This document shows, in pieces, positions 51,061 to 59,534 of a stretch of DNA of 64,000 nucleotides; position 1 is the stretch's first letter; every line of letters begins with the position of its first letter. This DNA comes from CBDDLD01 sp965250025 (GTDB lineage Bacteria > Bacteroidota > Bacteroidia > Flavobacteriales > Flavobacteriaceae): the NCBI GenBank assembly GCA_965250025.1, contig OZ252283.1, positions 2,232,001 through 2,296,000 of the forward strand. The letters run 5' to 3'. The position numbers were made by a program, and so were the translations under genes. The notes beneath the pieces were generated by a model that was not told the DNA's origin, did no database searches, and saw only the letters and a program-made list of their open reading frames with translations.

Positions 51061-51474
51061 CTATCTATTGCCTGAATAGGAAACAAAGTTCCTGGGGGTT
51101 TCGTAAAGTGTAATTTCCAGATCCAGATCGCTGTTAAGTTTTGGTTTTATCTTATTATAAATCACCACGGCAATATTCTCTGCCGTAGGATTAAGTGTTT
51201 TAAATTCGGGTACTTCCAGATTTAAGTTCTTATGATCAAAAGCATCTTCCACCTCAGATTTTATAATGCTTTTTAGGATTTTCATATCAATAACATATCC
51301 GGTTTCCGAATCAATAGCTCCGGTAACGCTAACGATAAGCTCGTAATTATGCCCATGAAAATGAGGGTTATTGCACTTCCCGAATACGGCTTCGTTCTTT
51401 TCAAAATCCCAATCTTTACGATACAAACGATGGGCAGCGTTAAAATGTGCTTTTCGACTTACAGTAACTCTCAT
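51061..51474 (-). CDS. 6-carboxytetrahydropterin / 6-pyruvoyltetrahydropterin synthase family (QueD-like)
   Basis: 137-residue enzyme that turns dihydroneopterin triphosphate into a pterin used for queuosine-type deazapurines. Zinc histidines: His15 in FNAAHR, His40 and His42 in FHGHNYE. Catalytic Cys34 lies in FGKCNNP, and DAFDHKNLN and LNPTAENIAV carry the Asp/His/Glu relay. The start overlaps the idi stop (ATGA). Its place in a row with idi and manA is shared by many Flavobacteriaceae. Confidence 0.92.
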   Translation of the reverse strand: MRVTVSRKAHFNAAHRLYRKDWDFEKNEAVFGKCNNPHFHGHNYELIVSVTGAIDSETGYVIDMKILKSIIKSEVEDAFDHKNLNLEVPEFKTLNPTAENIAVVIYNKIKPKLNSDLDLEITLYETPRNFVSYSGNR

Positions 51475-51995
51475 GGATTCGTATTTATGTGTTCGTCATA
51501 CTTCTCAAAGATAATCTTAAACCAGGCCGTATAATGCTCTGGATGGTCTTTAATATCCGTCTTTACAGCATCCAAATCCATCCATTTCCAGTCGTCCACC
51601 TCATCGGTGTTGATCACAGGGTCCGCATTGTAATGACCGATCATAACATGATCGTACTCGTGTTCGGTAAGGCCATTATCAAAAGGCGCTTTATAAATAA
51701 ACGATAAGGTTTCTTTAAGCTCGGTAACAAAGCCCATTTCTTCCTGTAAACGCCGTTGCCCTGCCGCTATATTAGATTCGCCATCGCGCTGGTGACTGCA
51801 ACAGGTGTTGGTCCACAATCCCGGAGAATGGTACTTATGTAGCGCACGTCTCTGTAACATTAACTGCTGTTTATCGTTAAATACAAACACAGAAAACGCC
51901 CGATGGAGCATCGCTTTTTCGTGAGCTTCCATCTTCTCCATAAGCCCTATTTGTTCATCATGTTCGTTAACTAAAATCACTTTTTCTTTGTCCAT
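51471..51995 (-). CDS. idi: isopentenyl-diphosphate delta-isomerase, type I
   Basis: 174-residue Nudix-fold enzyme that interconverts IPP and DMAPP, feeding carotenoid, quinone and lipid-carrier synthesis. Catalytic Cys66 (or the adjacent Cys65) lies in LWTNTCCSHQRDGE; acidic Mg ligands and the catalytic Glu lie in LTEHEYDHVMIG (Glu111/Glu113); the Nudix-like helix is AAGQRRLQEEMGF. Length is typical of type I. First gene of the idi-queD-manA unit, divergent from prfC across 143 bp. Confidence 0.93.
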   Translation of the reverse strand: MDKEKVILVNEHDEQIGLMEKMEAHEKAMLHRAFSVFVFNDKQQLMLQRRALHKYHSPGLWTNTCCSHQRDGESNIAAGQRRLQEEMGFVTELKETLSFIYKAPFDNGLTEHEYDHVMIGHYNADPVINTDEVDDWKWMDLDAVKTDIKDHPEHYTAWFKIIFEKYDEHINTNP

Positions 51996-52113
51996 AACAC
52001 AAAAATACCACCTTATCTGTTAAATTTTATTAGCAATTTCATAAAATAATAACCTATTTTCTTCAAAGTAGTATTAAATACAGCCCAGATTACTATAGTT
52101 GTAAAGAAAACGA

Positions 52114-52121
52114 TATTTTTG
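52114..52121 (+). promoter_or_regulatory. candidate -7 box for prfC
   Basis: TATTTTTG matches TAnnTTTG and lies 17 bp before the ATG; the -33 TTG is not at usual spacing. Weak. Confidence 0.3.
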
Positions 52122-52138
52122 CGCATCATATTTTAGAC

Positions 52139-53728
52139 ATGAGCTTAGCAGAAGAAATTAAACGACGACGAACATTTGGTATTGTATCTCACCCGGATGC
52201 CGGTAAAACGACCTTGACCGAAAAACTGTTACTATTTGGAGGCGCCATTCAGGAAGCCGGTGCAGTAAAGAGTAATAAGATAAAAAAAGGCGCTACCAGT
52301 GATTTTATGGAGATTGAACGTCAGCGTGGTATTTCTGTGGCTACCTCTGTTTTGGCTTTTGAGTACAATGGTATAAAAGTTAATATCCTCGACACTCCCG
52401 GGCATAAAGACTTTGCTGAAGACACCTTTAGAACACTTACTGCTGTAGACAGCGTAATTGTAGTGATCGATGTAGCCAAAGGGGTTGAGGAACAAACCGA
52501 AAAGTTGGTTGAAGTCTGTAGGATGCGTAACATCCCCATCATTGTATTCATCAATAAGCTGGATAGAGAGGGTAAAGACGCTTTTGATCTCCTTGATGAA
52601 ATAGAGCAAAAACTTAAGCTCAAAGTAACACCACTGAGTTTTCCGATAGGTATGGGTTATGATTTTAAAGGCATTTACAACATCTGGGAAAAGAATGTAA
52701 ACCTCTTTAGTGGCGATAGCCGAAAAGATATTGAAGAGACCATAGAAATCTCGGATCTTGCAGATACTAAGCTTGACGATCTGGTGGGCAATTCTGCTGC
52801 GGATACCTTAAGAGAAGAAATTGAATTGGTACAGGGCATTTATCCCGAATTTGATAAGGACGCCTATTTAAATGGCGATCTGCAACCTGTATTTTTTGGC
52901 TCGGCTTTAAATAATTTTGGTGTTAGAGAACTGCTGGATTGTTTTGTGGAGATCGCCCCGAAACCAAGACCTAAACAAAGTGAAGAGCGTGTCATTGAAC
53001 CCGGTGAGTCTAAATTTACCGGTTTTGTATTTAAAATTCATGCCAATATGGACCCTAATCACAGAGACCGTTTGGCATTTATAAAAATTGTTTCTGGAGA
53101 GTTTAAAAGAAACACACCTTATTTACACGTCAGACTCAATAAAAAACTAAAGTTCTCGAGTCCAAATGCTTTCTTTGCTGAAAAAAAACAAATTGTAGAC
53201 ATATCCTATCCCGGAGATATTGTAGGACTTCACGATACGGGGAATTTCAAAATTGGAGATACCCTTACCGAAGGCGAACTTATCAATTACAAAGGCATCC
53301 CTAGTTTTTCACCCGAATTTTTCAGGTATATCAATAATGCAGATCCTATGAAATCCAAACAGCTGTACAAAGGTATCGATCAGCTTATGGACGAAGGTGT
53401 GGCTCAATTATTCACCTTAGACCTCAACGGACGTAAAGTTATTGGTACTGTAGGTGCATTACAATATGAAGTAATCCAATACCGCCTCGAACATGAGTAC
53501 GGTGCCAAGTGTACGTATGAAAACCTTAATGTTCATAAAGCATGTTGGGTAGATCCAGAAGATGAAAAAAGTGAAGAATACAAAGAGTTCTTGCGTGTTA
53601 AACAGCGTTTTCTGGCACACGATAAAAGAGAACAACTGGTATTTTTAGCCGATTCGGCATTTTCATTACAAATGACACAACAAAAATACCCGAGCATCAC
53701 CTTTCATATGACGTCAGAATTTAAATAA
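52139..53728 (+). CDS. prfC: peptide chain release factor 3
   Basis: 529-residue translational GTPase that removes RF1/RF2 from the ribosome after peptide release. GTPase motifs: SHPDAGKTTL (G1, about 17-26), RGISVATS (G2), DTPGHKDFAEDTFR (G3), FINKLDREGKD (G4). It is followed by the elongation-factor-like domains 2 and 3 and the RF3 C-terminal domain (GTVGALQYEVIQYRLEHEYG). Length is normal. Monocistronic; the ORF ends in SEFK followed by an uncertain hairpin. Confidence 0.96.
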   Translation: MSLAEEIKRRRTFGIVSHPDAGKTTLTEKLLLFGGAIQEAGAVKSNKIKKGATSDFMEIERQRGISVATSVLAFEYNGIKVNILDTPGHKDFAEDTFRTLTAVDSVIVVIDVAKGVEEQTEKLVEVCRMRNIPIIVFINKLDREGKDAFDLLDEIEQKLKLKVTPLSFPIGMGYDFKGIYNIWEKNVNLFSGDSRKDIEETIEISDLADTKLDDLVGNSAADTLREEIELVQGIYPEFDKDAYLNGDLQPVFFGSALNNFGVRELLDCFVEIAPKPRPKQSEERVIEPGESKFTGFVFKIHANMDPNHRDRLAFIKIVSGEFKRNTPYLHVRLNKKLKFSSPNAFFAEKKQIVDISYPGDIVGLHDTGNFKIGDTLTEGELINYKGIPSFSPEFFRYINNADPMKSKQLYKGIDQLMDEGVAQLFTLDLNGRKVIGTVGALQYEVIQYRLEHEYGAKCTYENLNVHKACWVDPEDEKSEEYKEFLRVKQRFLAHDKREQLVFLADSAFSLQMTQQKYPSITFHMTSEFK

Positions 53729-53768
53729 GCATATTCTTACTTTTTTAATTATAGACTTTATTATCATA

Positions 53769-53787
53769 GATCAGTGTTTCACTGATC
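53769..53787 (+). terminator. hairpin after prfC without a strong T run
   Basis: GATCAGTG-TTT-CACTGATC, perfect 8-bp stem 40 bp after the stop. No T tract follows, so it may be a processing or weak termination structure. The remaining 53788-54108 carries only a doubtful minus-strand frame. Confidence 0.4.
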
Positions 53788-54108
53788 AGATCTATAAGAC
53801 TTAATATCCCTCTCACACATTACCTTGAATGTACGATCAAGTGTGTTTCAAATAATCCTAAATTAAACAAGAACATCTTATAACACACTGAAAATAAAAT
53901 ACATAATATTAAACCCCTAAAAAACCACATTCTCTTTTCGAAACGGACGTGGTGTCTCACCCCCACATTTTCTCCATTTACGCTTATAAATTCGTATATC
54001 CATACACGCTGATATACTCCCATACGTGAATCAAATATATTTGACATAAAATACTTACAGTAATTTCACCGCATATTGTTTAACCTTAAATTAAAAACGA
54101 ATCAAACA

Positions 54109-57100
54109 ATGAAAAGAACAATTACTTTCATGTGCTGTGTGTTCTATGCATCCATGATGCTAGCCCAGAACACATCGTTATGGCAACCCGCTACTAAGAA
54201 GGCTGAAAAAACTGAAGGCCTTGAGTATTCTTATGCCAAATCTTCTTATTTTTTAAATACCGACTTGCTCAAAACCATGCTTACCAAAGCACCAATGCGC
54301 GAGCAAAAATCTAAGGCCTCTGACCTGGTCATTGATTTTCCAAATTTTGAAGGCACCATAGAACGTTACCGCGTCGTGGAAGCGCCAGTTTTACATGCCA
54401 GCATACAAAAAAAACACCCTCAATTAAGAACCTATTTAGGGCAATCTGTTGAAAACCCGGGAACCTGGATTCGCTTTCGTATTTCGCCGAACGGGTTTAA
54501 AGCCATCCGATTCTCTAATGGTTCTAAAGAAACCTATCTTAATGCCAAATCCGGAAAAGGCATCTCATGGTGTACGGTATACAAAAGCAATTCTAAACGT
54601 GCTTTCCATACAGAATGTGGTGTTACTAATGAAGCATTTCATAATATCGTGAGTAAAAACAACAGCAACGTTGTTACCAACGCCAATGATGGCATTAGAC
54701 GTAGCTACAGGCTAGCAGTAGCGGCTACCGGAGAGTACACACAACAACATGGTGGTACTAAAGCCTTGGCGTATGAAGCCATTACCGATACCGTATTATT
54801 TTTAAATCAGGTTTTTGAAAATGATTTTAATGTCTTTCTCGAACTGGTGTCTGACGAAGATCTGGTTTACACAGATCCTGTTAATGACCCTTATAACTTT
54901 CTTCACAATTATTTTGATGAAGTTCACTCGGATCTCAACAACCAATTAGGAGCTTCAGCGTATGATATTGGGCATCTTTTTGGAGGAAAAGGCTTTAAAG
55001 GAAGTTCAGTTGGCAAAGGTACTGTATGTGATGACACTTCAAAAGCTATGGCTTATTCCTCAATAAGCAACCCCATAGAGGATGAATTTAACAGACTGGT
55101 GGCTCATGAAATGGGACATCAGTTTGGTGCTAATCATACCTGGACACATAGAGGTAGTGAGAATACAGGTATGCAAGTTGAACCGGGTAGTGGATCAACC
55201 ATCATGAGTTATGCTTCAACTGCAGATGCTTTTGTAAAAGTTGAAAATATGCCTGATCCATATTTTCACGCAGTTTCTATTGAACAGGTCATGACTTTCA
55301 TTACGCATAGTACCTGCCAAAATAGTGTATCAACATTTAATGCCTTCCCTGTTGTTTATGCAGGCCCCGACGTTACAATACCTATGGGCACGCCTTTTGT
55401 ATTGGAAGCTACAGCATACGATCCGGATTCTAACGAATTATTAACCTATTGTTGGGAACAAATGGACGAGAATAATGCTTCAACAATGTTCCCTGATGTC
55501 AATAGCTCTACTGGTGTGGCTTTTAGGTCATTCCTACCTTCCATATCTAGAAAGCGCTATTTTCCAGGTATGGAAACCATAAAAGAAGGATTTACATTTA
55601 ATGACTGGGAAGCCATTCCAAATGTGAGTAGAGATCTAAATTTCAGGCTTACTGTAAGAAGTGAAGAGCTGTTTGGAGGAAATAACAGTGATGACTTAAA
55701 GGTGATTGTTAATGCTGCTGCTGGTCCTTTTAAGGTAATCTCACCAAATACTGAAGTTACCTGGATAACAGGAACAACAGAAACCATAACCTGGGATGTA
55801 GCGGGCACAAACACCAATGGAATAAACGTGAGCGAAGTAGACATCTTCTTATCTGTAGATGGTGGTGAAACTTATCCTATATCAGTTGCAGAGAATATAC
55901 CTAATACAGGCAGTTATTCTTTACAAGTCCCTGACTTTCCAAGTACAGAAAACCGGATTATGGTAAAAGCGGATGGCAACATATTCTTCGATGTTTCCGA
56001 TAAAGATTTTACCATCGTAAGATCTAATTCTCAAACCTCCTACTGTGCTTCGAGCGGAAACACCAGTGACGAGCACATTTCCAATGTCCGTGTGGGGGAT
56101 ATTGACAATAATAGTGGTACATCTTCCGGTTATCAAGACTTTACCCACCTCAGTACAGATTTAGCTAAAGGAAGAACTCACGAAGTAAGAGTGACCTGCT
56201 CATGGTCGAGTCAAACTTATACTGAAGGTTATTCCATATGGATCGATTACAATCAGGACATGGATTTTGATGACCCCGGTGAACTTGTAGGTCAAAGAGT
56301 TCCAACAACCTTTACACCAATAACGGGATTATTCACCATCCCTCAATCGGCTATGAGTGGCCCAACAAGAATGCGGGTTTCTATGGCCTATAATGATGTC
56401 CCCGGACCATGTGGTTCTATAAATTATGGCGAAGTGGAAGATTATACCATAAATATTGTAGATGACCAAGACACTACACCTCCTATAATAGGGCTTAATG
56501 GAAGTAATTATATTGAGATTCCTGCCGGTAGCACTTATACCGAATTAGGTGCTGTAGCAACTGATGATATCGATGGTGATATCAGTTCAGAAATTGTAAT
56601 CAGTGGTGATGATGTTAATCCATTCTCTCCGGGAACTTATACTATAAAATATAATGTGTCTGATAGCTCAGGAAATGCAGCTACTGAAATCAGAAGAGAA
56701 GTTATCGTAAAACCAACTTTAGAATCCGGGTATTGTTTATCAAATGGCGATAATCAGCATGAACACATCTCTAAAGTCCTATTTGGAAATATTGAAGCGA
56801 GCAGCAACCCTTCTCTTCAAGGCTATGAAGATTTAACATCCTTAAGTAGTATGAACATCAACAGGGGGATGAGTCATACCATTAGTATCAAAAGGGGGCC
56901 ATTACCCGTATCTAATGATGCCATAGGATATGCCGTATGGATAGATTTTAACAACGACATGGATTTTGAAGATGGTGACGAACATGTGCTATCAATTCAA
57001 CCCACAACAGACTGGCCGGCGAACGGTACCATAGTAATCCCCAATTGGGCAAGTCTGGGTAAAAAACGAATGCGAGTCTCCATGAGTTATAACTCAGTAC

Positions 57101-58578
57101 CAACAAGTCCATGCGGATCAGTAGGCTATGGAGAAGTTAAAGATTTTACTGTTGATATTATAGAAAATATACAAGATACCCTTGCACCAGAGATTATGCT
57201 CAATGGTAGTACTGTCGTTGATCTTAATTTAGGAGATACTTACAATGAACTTGGAGCCATAGCTGTAGATGATATCGATGGTAATATTTCATCTCAGATA
57301 GTTATAGGCGGCGATGTAGTAAATACCTCTGTAGCCGGAATCTATATCATAACTTATAATGTTGCAGACAGCTCCGGCAATGCAGCAACAGAAGTCACCC
57401 GAACAGTGATCGTAAACATGGCACAAACTTCTAATTATTGCTCTGCAACAGGAAACACGCAGTATGAATACATATCAAATGTGAGCCTGGGAAGTATTAA
57501 CCATAATAGCGGCGGATCATCCAATGGTTATTCGGATTTTACATCCGAAGAAACGACTTTAGCAAAAGGAGCTACTTACAACATCTCTATAGATACGAAT
57601 AGTGGTTACAGACAATTTTATGCCGTTTGGATCGATTACAATCAAGATGGCGATTTTAATGATCAGGGGGAACAGGTATTCACAAAAGAAAACACGTCAA
57701 ACCACCCGGTCAATGATGCCATTACGATACCCCAGCAATCGCAGTTGGGTACTACCAGAATGCGAGTATCGATGAGATATGGTGCTTTACCGAGCGCTTG
57801 CGGATCATTAACTTACGGCGAAGTAGAAGACTACACGGTAAACATTACGCAATCTGCAAGCACAACTACGTATTGTGAACTTGCAGGAAACACACAATAT
57901 GAGCACATCTCTAATGTCTCTATAGGTAGTATTAATCATAGTAGTGGCGGATCATCTAATGGGTATTCGGATTTTACATCACAGCAAACACATTTAGAAC
58001 GAAATTTACAGCATGCTATAAACATTACCGTAGTAAAAGGAAGCCAAACCGATAGATTAGGTTACAAAGTGTGGATAGATTACAATGATGATGGTGATTT
58101 TAGTGATCCTGCCGAAACGGTATGGGTTAAACAGCCGACTTCAGACTCACAGATCAGTGGTTCCTTTAATGTACACAATTCTGTAAATCCGGGAATAAAA
58201 CGAATGCGTGTGGCCATGGCATATAATGAGATGCCAGGATCACCATGTGGCTCTGTAAATTATGGTGAAGTAGAAGACTATAAAGTAAATATCACCAGTA
58301 CAGCATTTAGACAGGCGTCATCAGAATATGAAGCGCTCACCTTACATCCCAATCCAGTAAAAGGAAATCAACTGAAAGTCGTTAGCAAATCATATGACAT
58401 CCAATCCTATGTACTGTTCACTGCTGTTGGACAGTTGATCTCTGAAAAGAAACAACAAGGCATAGAGGTTATTGATGTTTCAGGTTTAGAGCCGGGAATT
58501 TATAGGATTCGATTTGTTGTTTTAGATAGCCTCAAAAAACAAAAGGTGATTGTAAAACAGTTTATAAAACAGAAATAG
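54109..58578 (+). CDS. T9SS-secreted zinc metalloprotease with GEVED and DUF5011-type repeats
   Basis: 1489-residue extracellular protease. Start at ATG 54109, which opens the signal peptide (MCCVFYASMMLAQ). A propeptide precedes a reprolysin-type domain with the zinc site AHEMGHQFGANHTW (about 332-345) and a Met-turn SYAS. Then a Kre9/fibronectin-like segment, and four GEVED domains starting near 645, 875, 1110 and 1255 (each YC...HEHIS/YEYIS... ending YGEVEDYT). Two immunoglobulin-like DUF5011 domains (about 789-868 and 1025-1103) lie between them, and a C-terminal T9SS sorting domain of about 75 residues (LHPNPVKGNQLKV...GIYRIRF) ends the protein. Domains 3 and 4 are nearly alike. Probably cleaves extracellular proteins. 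Confidence 0.93.
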   Translation: MKRTITFMCCVFYASMMLAQNTSLWQPATKKAEKTEGLEYSYAKSSYFLNTDLLKTMLTKAPMREQKSKASDLVIDFPNFEGTIERYRVVEAPVLHASIQKKHPQLRTYLGQSVENPGTWIRFRISPNGFKAIRFSNGSKETYLNAKSGKGISWCTVYKSNSKRAFHTECGVTNEAFHNIVSKNNSNVVTNANDGIRRSYRLAVAATGEYTQQHGGTKALAYEAITDTVLFLNQVFENDFNVFLELVSDEDLVYTDPVNDPYNFLHNYFDEVHSDLNNQLGASAYDIGHLFGGKGFKGSSVGKGTVCDDTSKAMAYSSISNPIEDEFNRLVAHEMGHQFGANHTWTHRGSENTGMQVEPGSGSTIMSYASTADAFVKVENMPDPYFHAVSIEQVMTFITHSTCQNSVSTFNAFPVVYAGPDVTIPMGTPFVLEATAYDPDSNELLTYCWEQMDENNASTMFPDVNSSTGVAFRSFLPSISRKRYFPGMETIKEGFTFNDWEAIPNVSRDLNFRLTVRSEELFGGNNSDDLKVIVNAAAGPFKVISPNTEVTWITGTTETITWDVAGTNTNGINVSEVDIFLSVDGGETYPISVAENIPNTGSYSLQVPDFPSTENRIMVKADGNIFFDVSDKDFTIVRSNSQTSYCASSGNTSDEHISNVRVGDIDNNSGTSSGYQDFTHLSTDLAKGRTHEVRVTCSWSSQTYTEGYSIWIDYNQDMDFDDPGELVGQRVPTTFTPITGLFTIPQSAMSGPTRMRVSMAYNDVPGPCGSINYGEVEDYTINIVDDQDTTPPIIGLNGSNYIEIPAGSTYTELGAVATDDIDGDISSEIVISGDDVNPFSPGTYTIKYNVSDSSGNAATEIRREVIVKPTLESGYCLSNGDNQHEHISKVLFGNIEASSNPSLQGYEDLTSLSSMNINRGMSHTISIKRGPLPVSNDAIGYAVWIDFNNDMDFEDGDEHVLSIQPTTDWPANGTIVIPNWASLGKKRMRVSMSYNSVPTSPCGSVGYGEVKDFTVDIIENIQDTLAPEIMLNGSTVVDLNLGDTYNELGAIAVDDIDGNISSQIVIGGDVVNTSVAGIYIITYNVADSSGNAATEVTRTVIVNMAQTSNYCSATGNTQYEYISNVSLGSINHNSGGSSNGYSDFTSEETTLAKGATYNISIDTNSGYRQFYAVWIDYNQDGDFNDQGEQVFTKENTSNHPVNDAITIPQQSQLGTTRMRVSMRYGALPSACGSLTYGEVEDYTVNITQSASTTTYCELAGNTQYEHISNVSIGSINHSSGGSSNGYSDFTSQQTHLERNLQHAINITVVKGSQTDRLGYKVWIDYNDDGDFSDPAETVWVKQPTSDSQISGSFNVHNSVNPGIKRMRVAMAYNEMPGSPCGSVNYGEVEDYKVNITSTAFRQASSEYEALTLHPNPVKGNQLKVVSKSYDIQSYVLFTAVGQLISEKKQQGIEVIDVSGLEPGIYRIRFVVLDSLKKQKVIVKQFIKQK

Positions 58579-58620
58579 TAATTATAAAACGAGTTATACA
58601 GAGCTGCTTTAACAGATCTA

Positions 58621-58648
58621 ACGCCCAACCATTATGTTGGGCGTTTTT
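58621..58648 (+). terminator. intrinsic terminator after metalloprotease
   Basis: ACGCCCAAC / GTTGGGCGT with a 6-base loop and T run. Confidence 0.88.
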
Positions 58649-58861
58649 ATTGAATCGCAAAACCGGCCAGCAATGTTTACTGCTCAAAAATATCACTATT
58701 CGGTTCGAAGATTAGCACAATATCTGTATGTCGTTCGTCGATAATCGCATATAAAATTTGTATTTAAACGTATTTTTAATACATTTAATCGATAAAAAAT
58801 TAAAATCTTGTTATTAATTTTATAATTTTCTTGGTGAGATTAACCCCAAATTGATCTGCTT

Positions 58862-59092
58862 ATGAACACAATAACTCATGTTTTCAGTAATAACGATATT
58901 ACTGTAACCTACCAAGCTTGTAAATGCATCAACGCTGAACGTTGTGCAAAAGAACTTTCGAGTGTTTTCAGACAATCGGTAATTCCCTGGATAGATTTGG
59001 ATGGTGCATCCAACGAAAAGATTATGACCCAGATTAATAAATGTCCTTCGGGAGCTTTAAAATTTCAAACCCATACAAAAGAAGTCGCCTAA
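58862..59092 (+). CDS. small iron-sulfur protein with divergent 4Fe-4S single cluster (Fer4_19-like)
   Basis: 76-residue protein (DITVTYQACKCINAERCAKEL, then INKCPSGALKF). Three Cys positions in KC-IN-ERC and KCPSGAL match the divergent mono-cluster domain Fer4_19, in which one ligand can differ. Such proteins are small electron carriers or sensors; the partner is unknown. Stands alone between two terminators. Region 58649-58861 upstream is AT-rich, with no other feature than a CGTCGATAAT stretch like that at 24762. Confidence 0.75.
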   Translation: MNTITHVFSNNDITVTYQACKCINAERCAKELSSVFRQSVIPWIDLDGASNEKIMTQINKCPSGALKFQTHTKEVA

Positions 59093-59117
59093 ACTCAAGA
59101 TACTGCAACCGCAACAA

Positions 59118-59150
59118 AAAGCCCATAGTTAGTAACTATGGGCTTTTTTA
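59118..59150. terminator. bidirectional intrinsic terminator
   Basis: AAAGCCCATAGTT-AGT-AACTATGGGCTTT, shared by the convergent small Fe-S gene and the DUF3467 gene. Confidence 0.88.
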
Positions 59151-59153
59151 TTT

Positions 59154-59474
59154 TTAAGCTTGTCCTGTTGGGCCAAAATTTAAAGGAATTGGTGGTTGTT
59201 CATAGTCCTTGATCTCTCCATGAGATTTTTCAAACCTGCTGATATTATCACCTAAAGCCTTTAATAAACGTTTAGCGTGCTGTGGTGTTAATATGATACG
59301 GGATTTTACTTTACTCTTCGGAGTTCCAGGCATAATATTTACAAAATCGACTACAAACTCCGATACGGAGTGATTGATTATTGCCAGATTAGAATATGTG
59401 CCCTGAGCCGTTTGCTCGTCCAATTCAATATTTATTTGCCCTTTTTGAGGGTTATTTTTATTATCGTCTGCCAT
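59154..59474 (-). CDS. DUF3467 family protein
   Basis: 106-residue protein: a low-complexity start followed by the DUF3467 beta domain (GTYSNLAIINHSVSEFVVDF, then SKVKSRIILTPQHAKRLLKAL), ending in a disordered tail. The family is conserved next to rpoC in Bacteroidota; its role is not known. It follows rpoC by 60 bp and is probably the last gene of the rpoBC transcript. Confidence 0.9.
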   Translation of the reverse strand: MADDNKNNPQKGQINIELDEQTAQGTYSNLAIINHSVSEFVVDFVNIMPGTPKSKVKSRIILTPQHAKRLLKALGDNISRFEKSHGEIKDYEQPPIPLNFGPTGQA

Positions 59475-59534
59475 TGTATATATTTTTATTTCTATTAAAA
59501 GACAAAGGGTTCAAAACTGAACCCTTTATACGTT

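Noticed and set aside
53820..54047. Minus-strand ORF of 75 codons between prfC and the metalloprotease
   Set aside because: No start context, composition unlike neighbours and no recognisable family; likely chance in an AT-rich gap.
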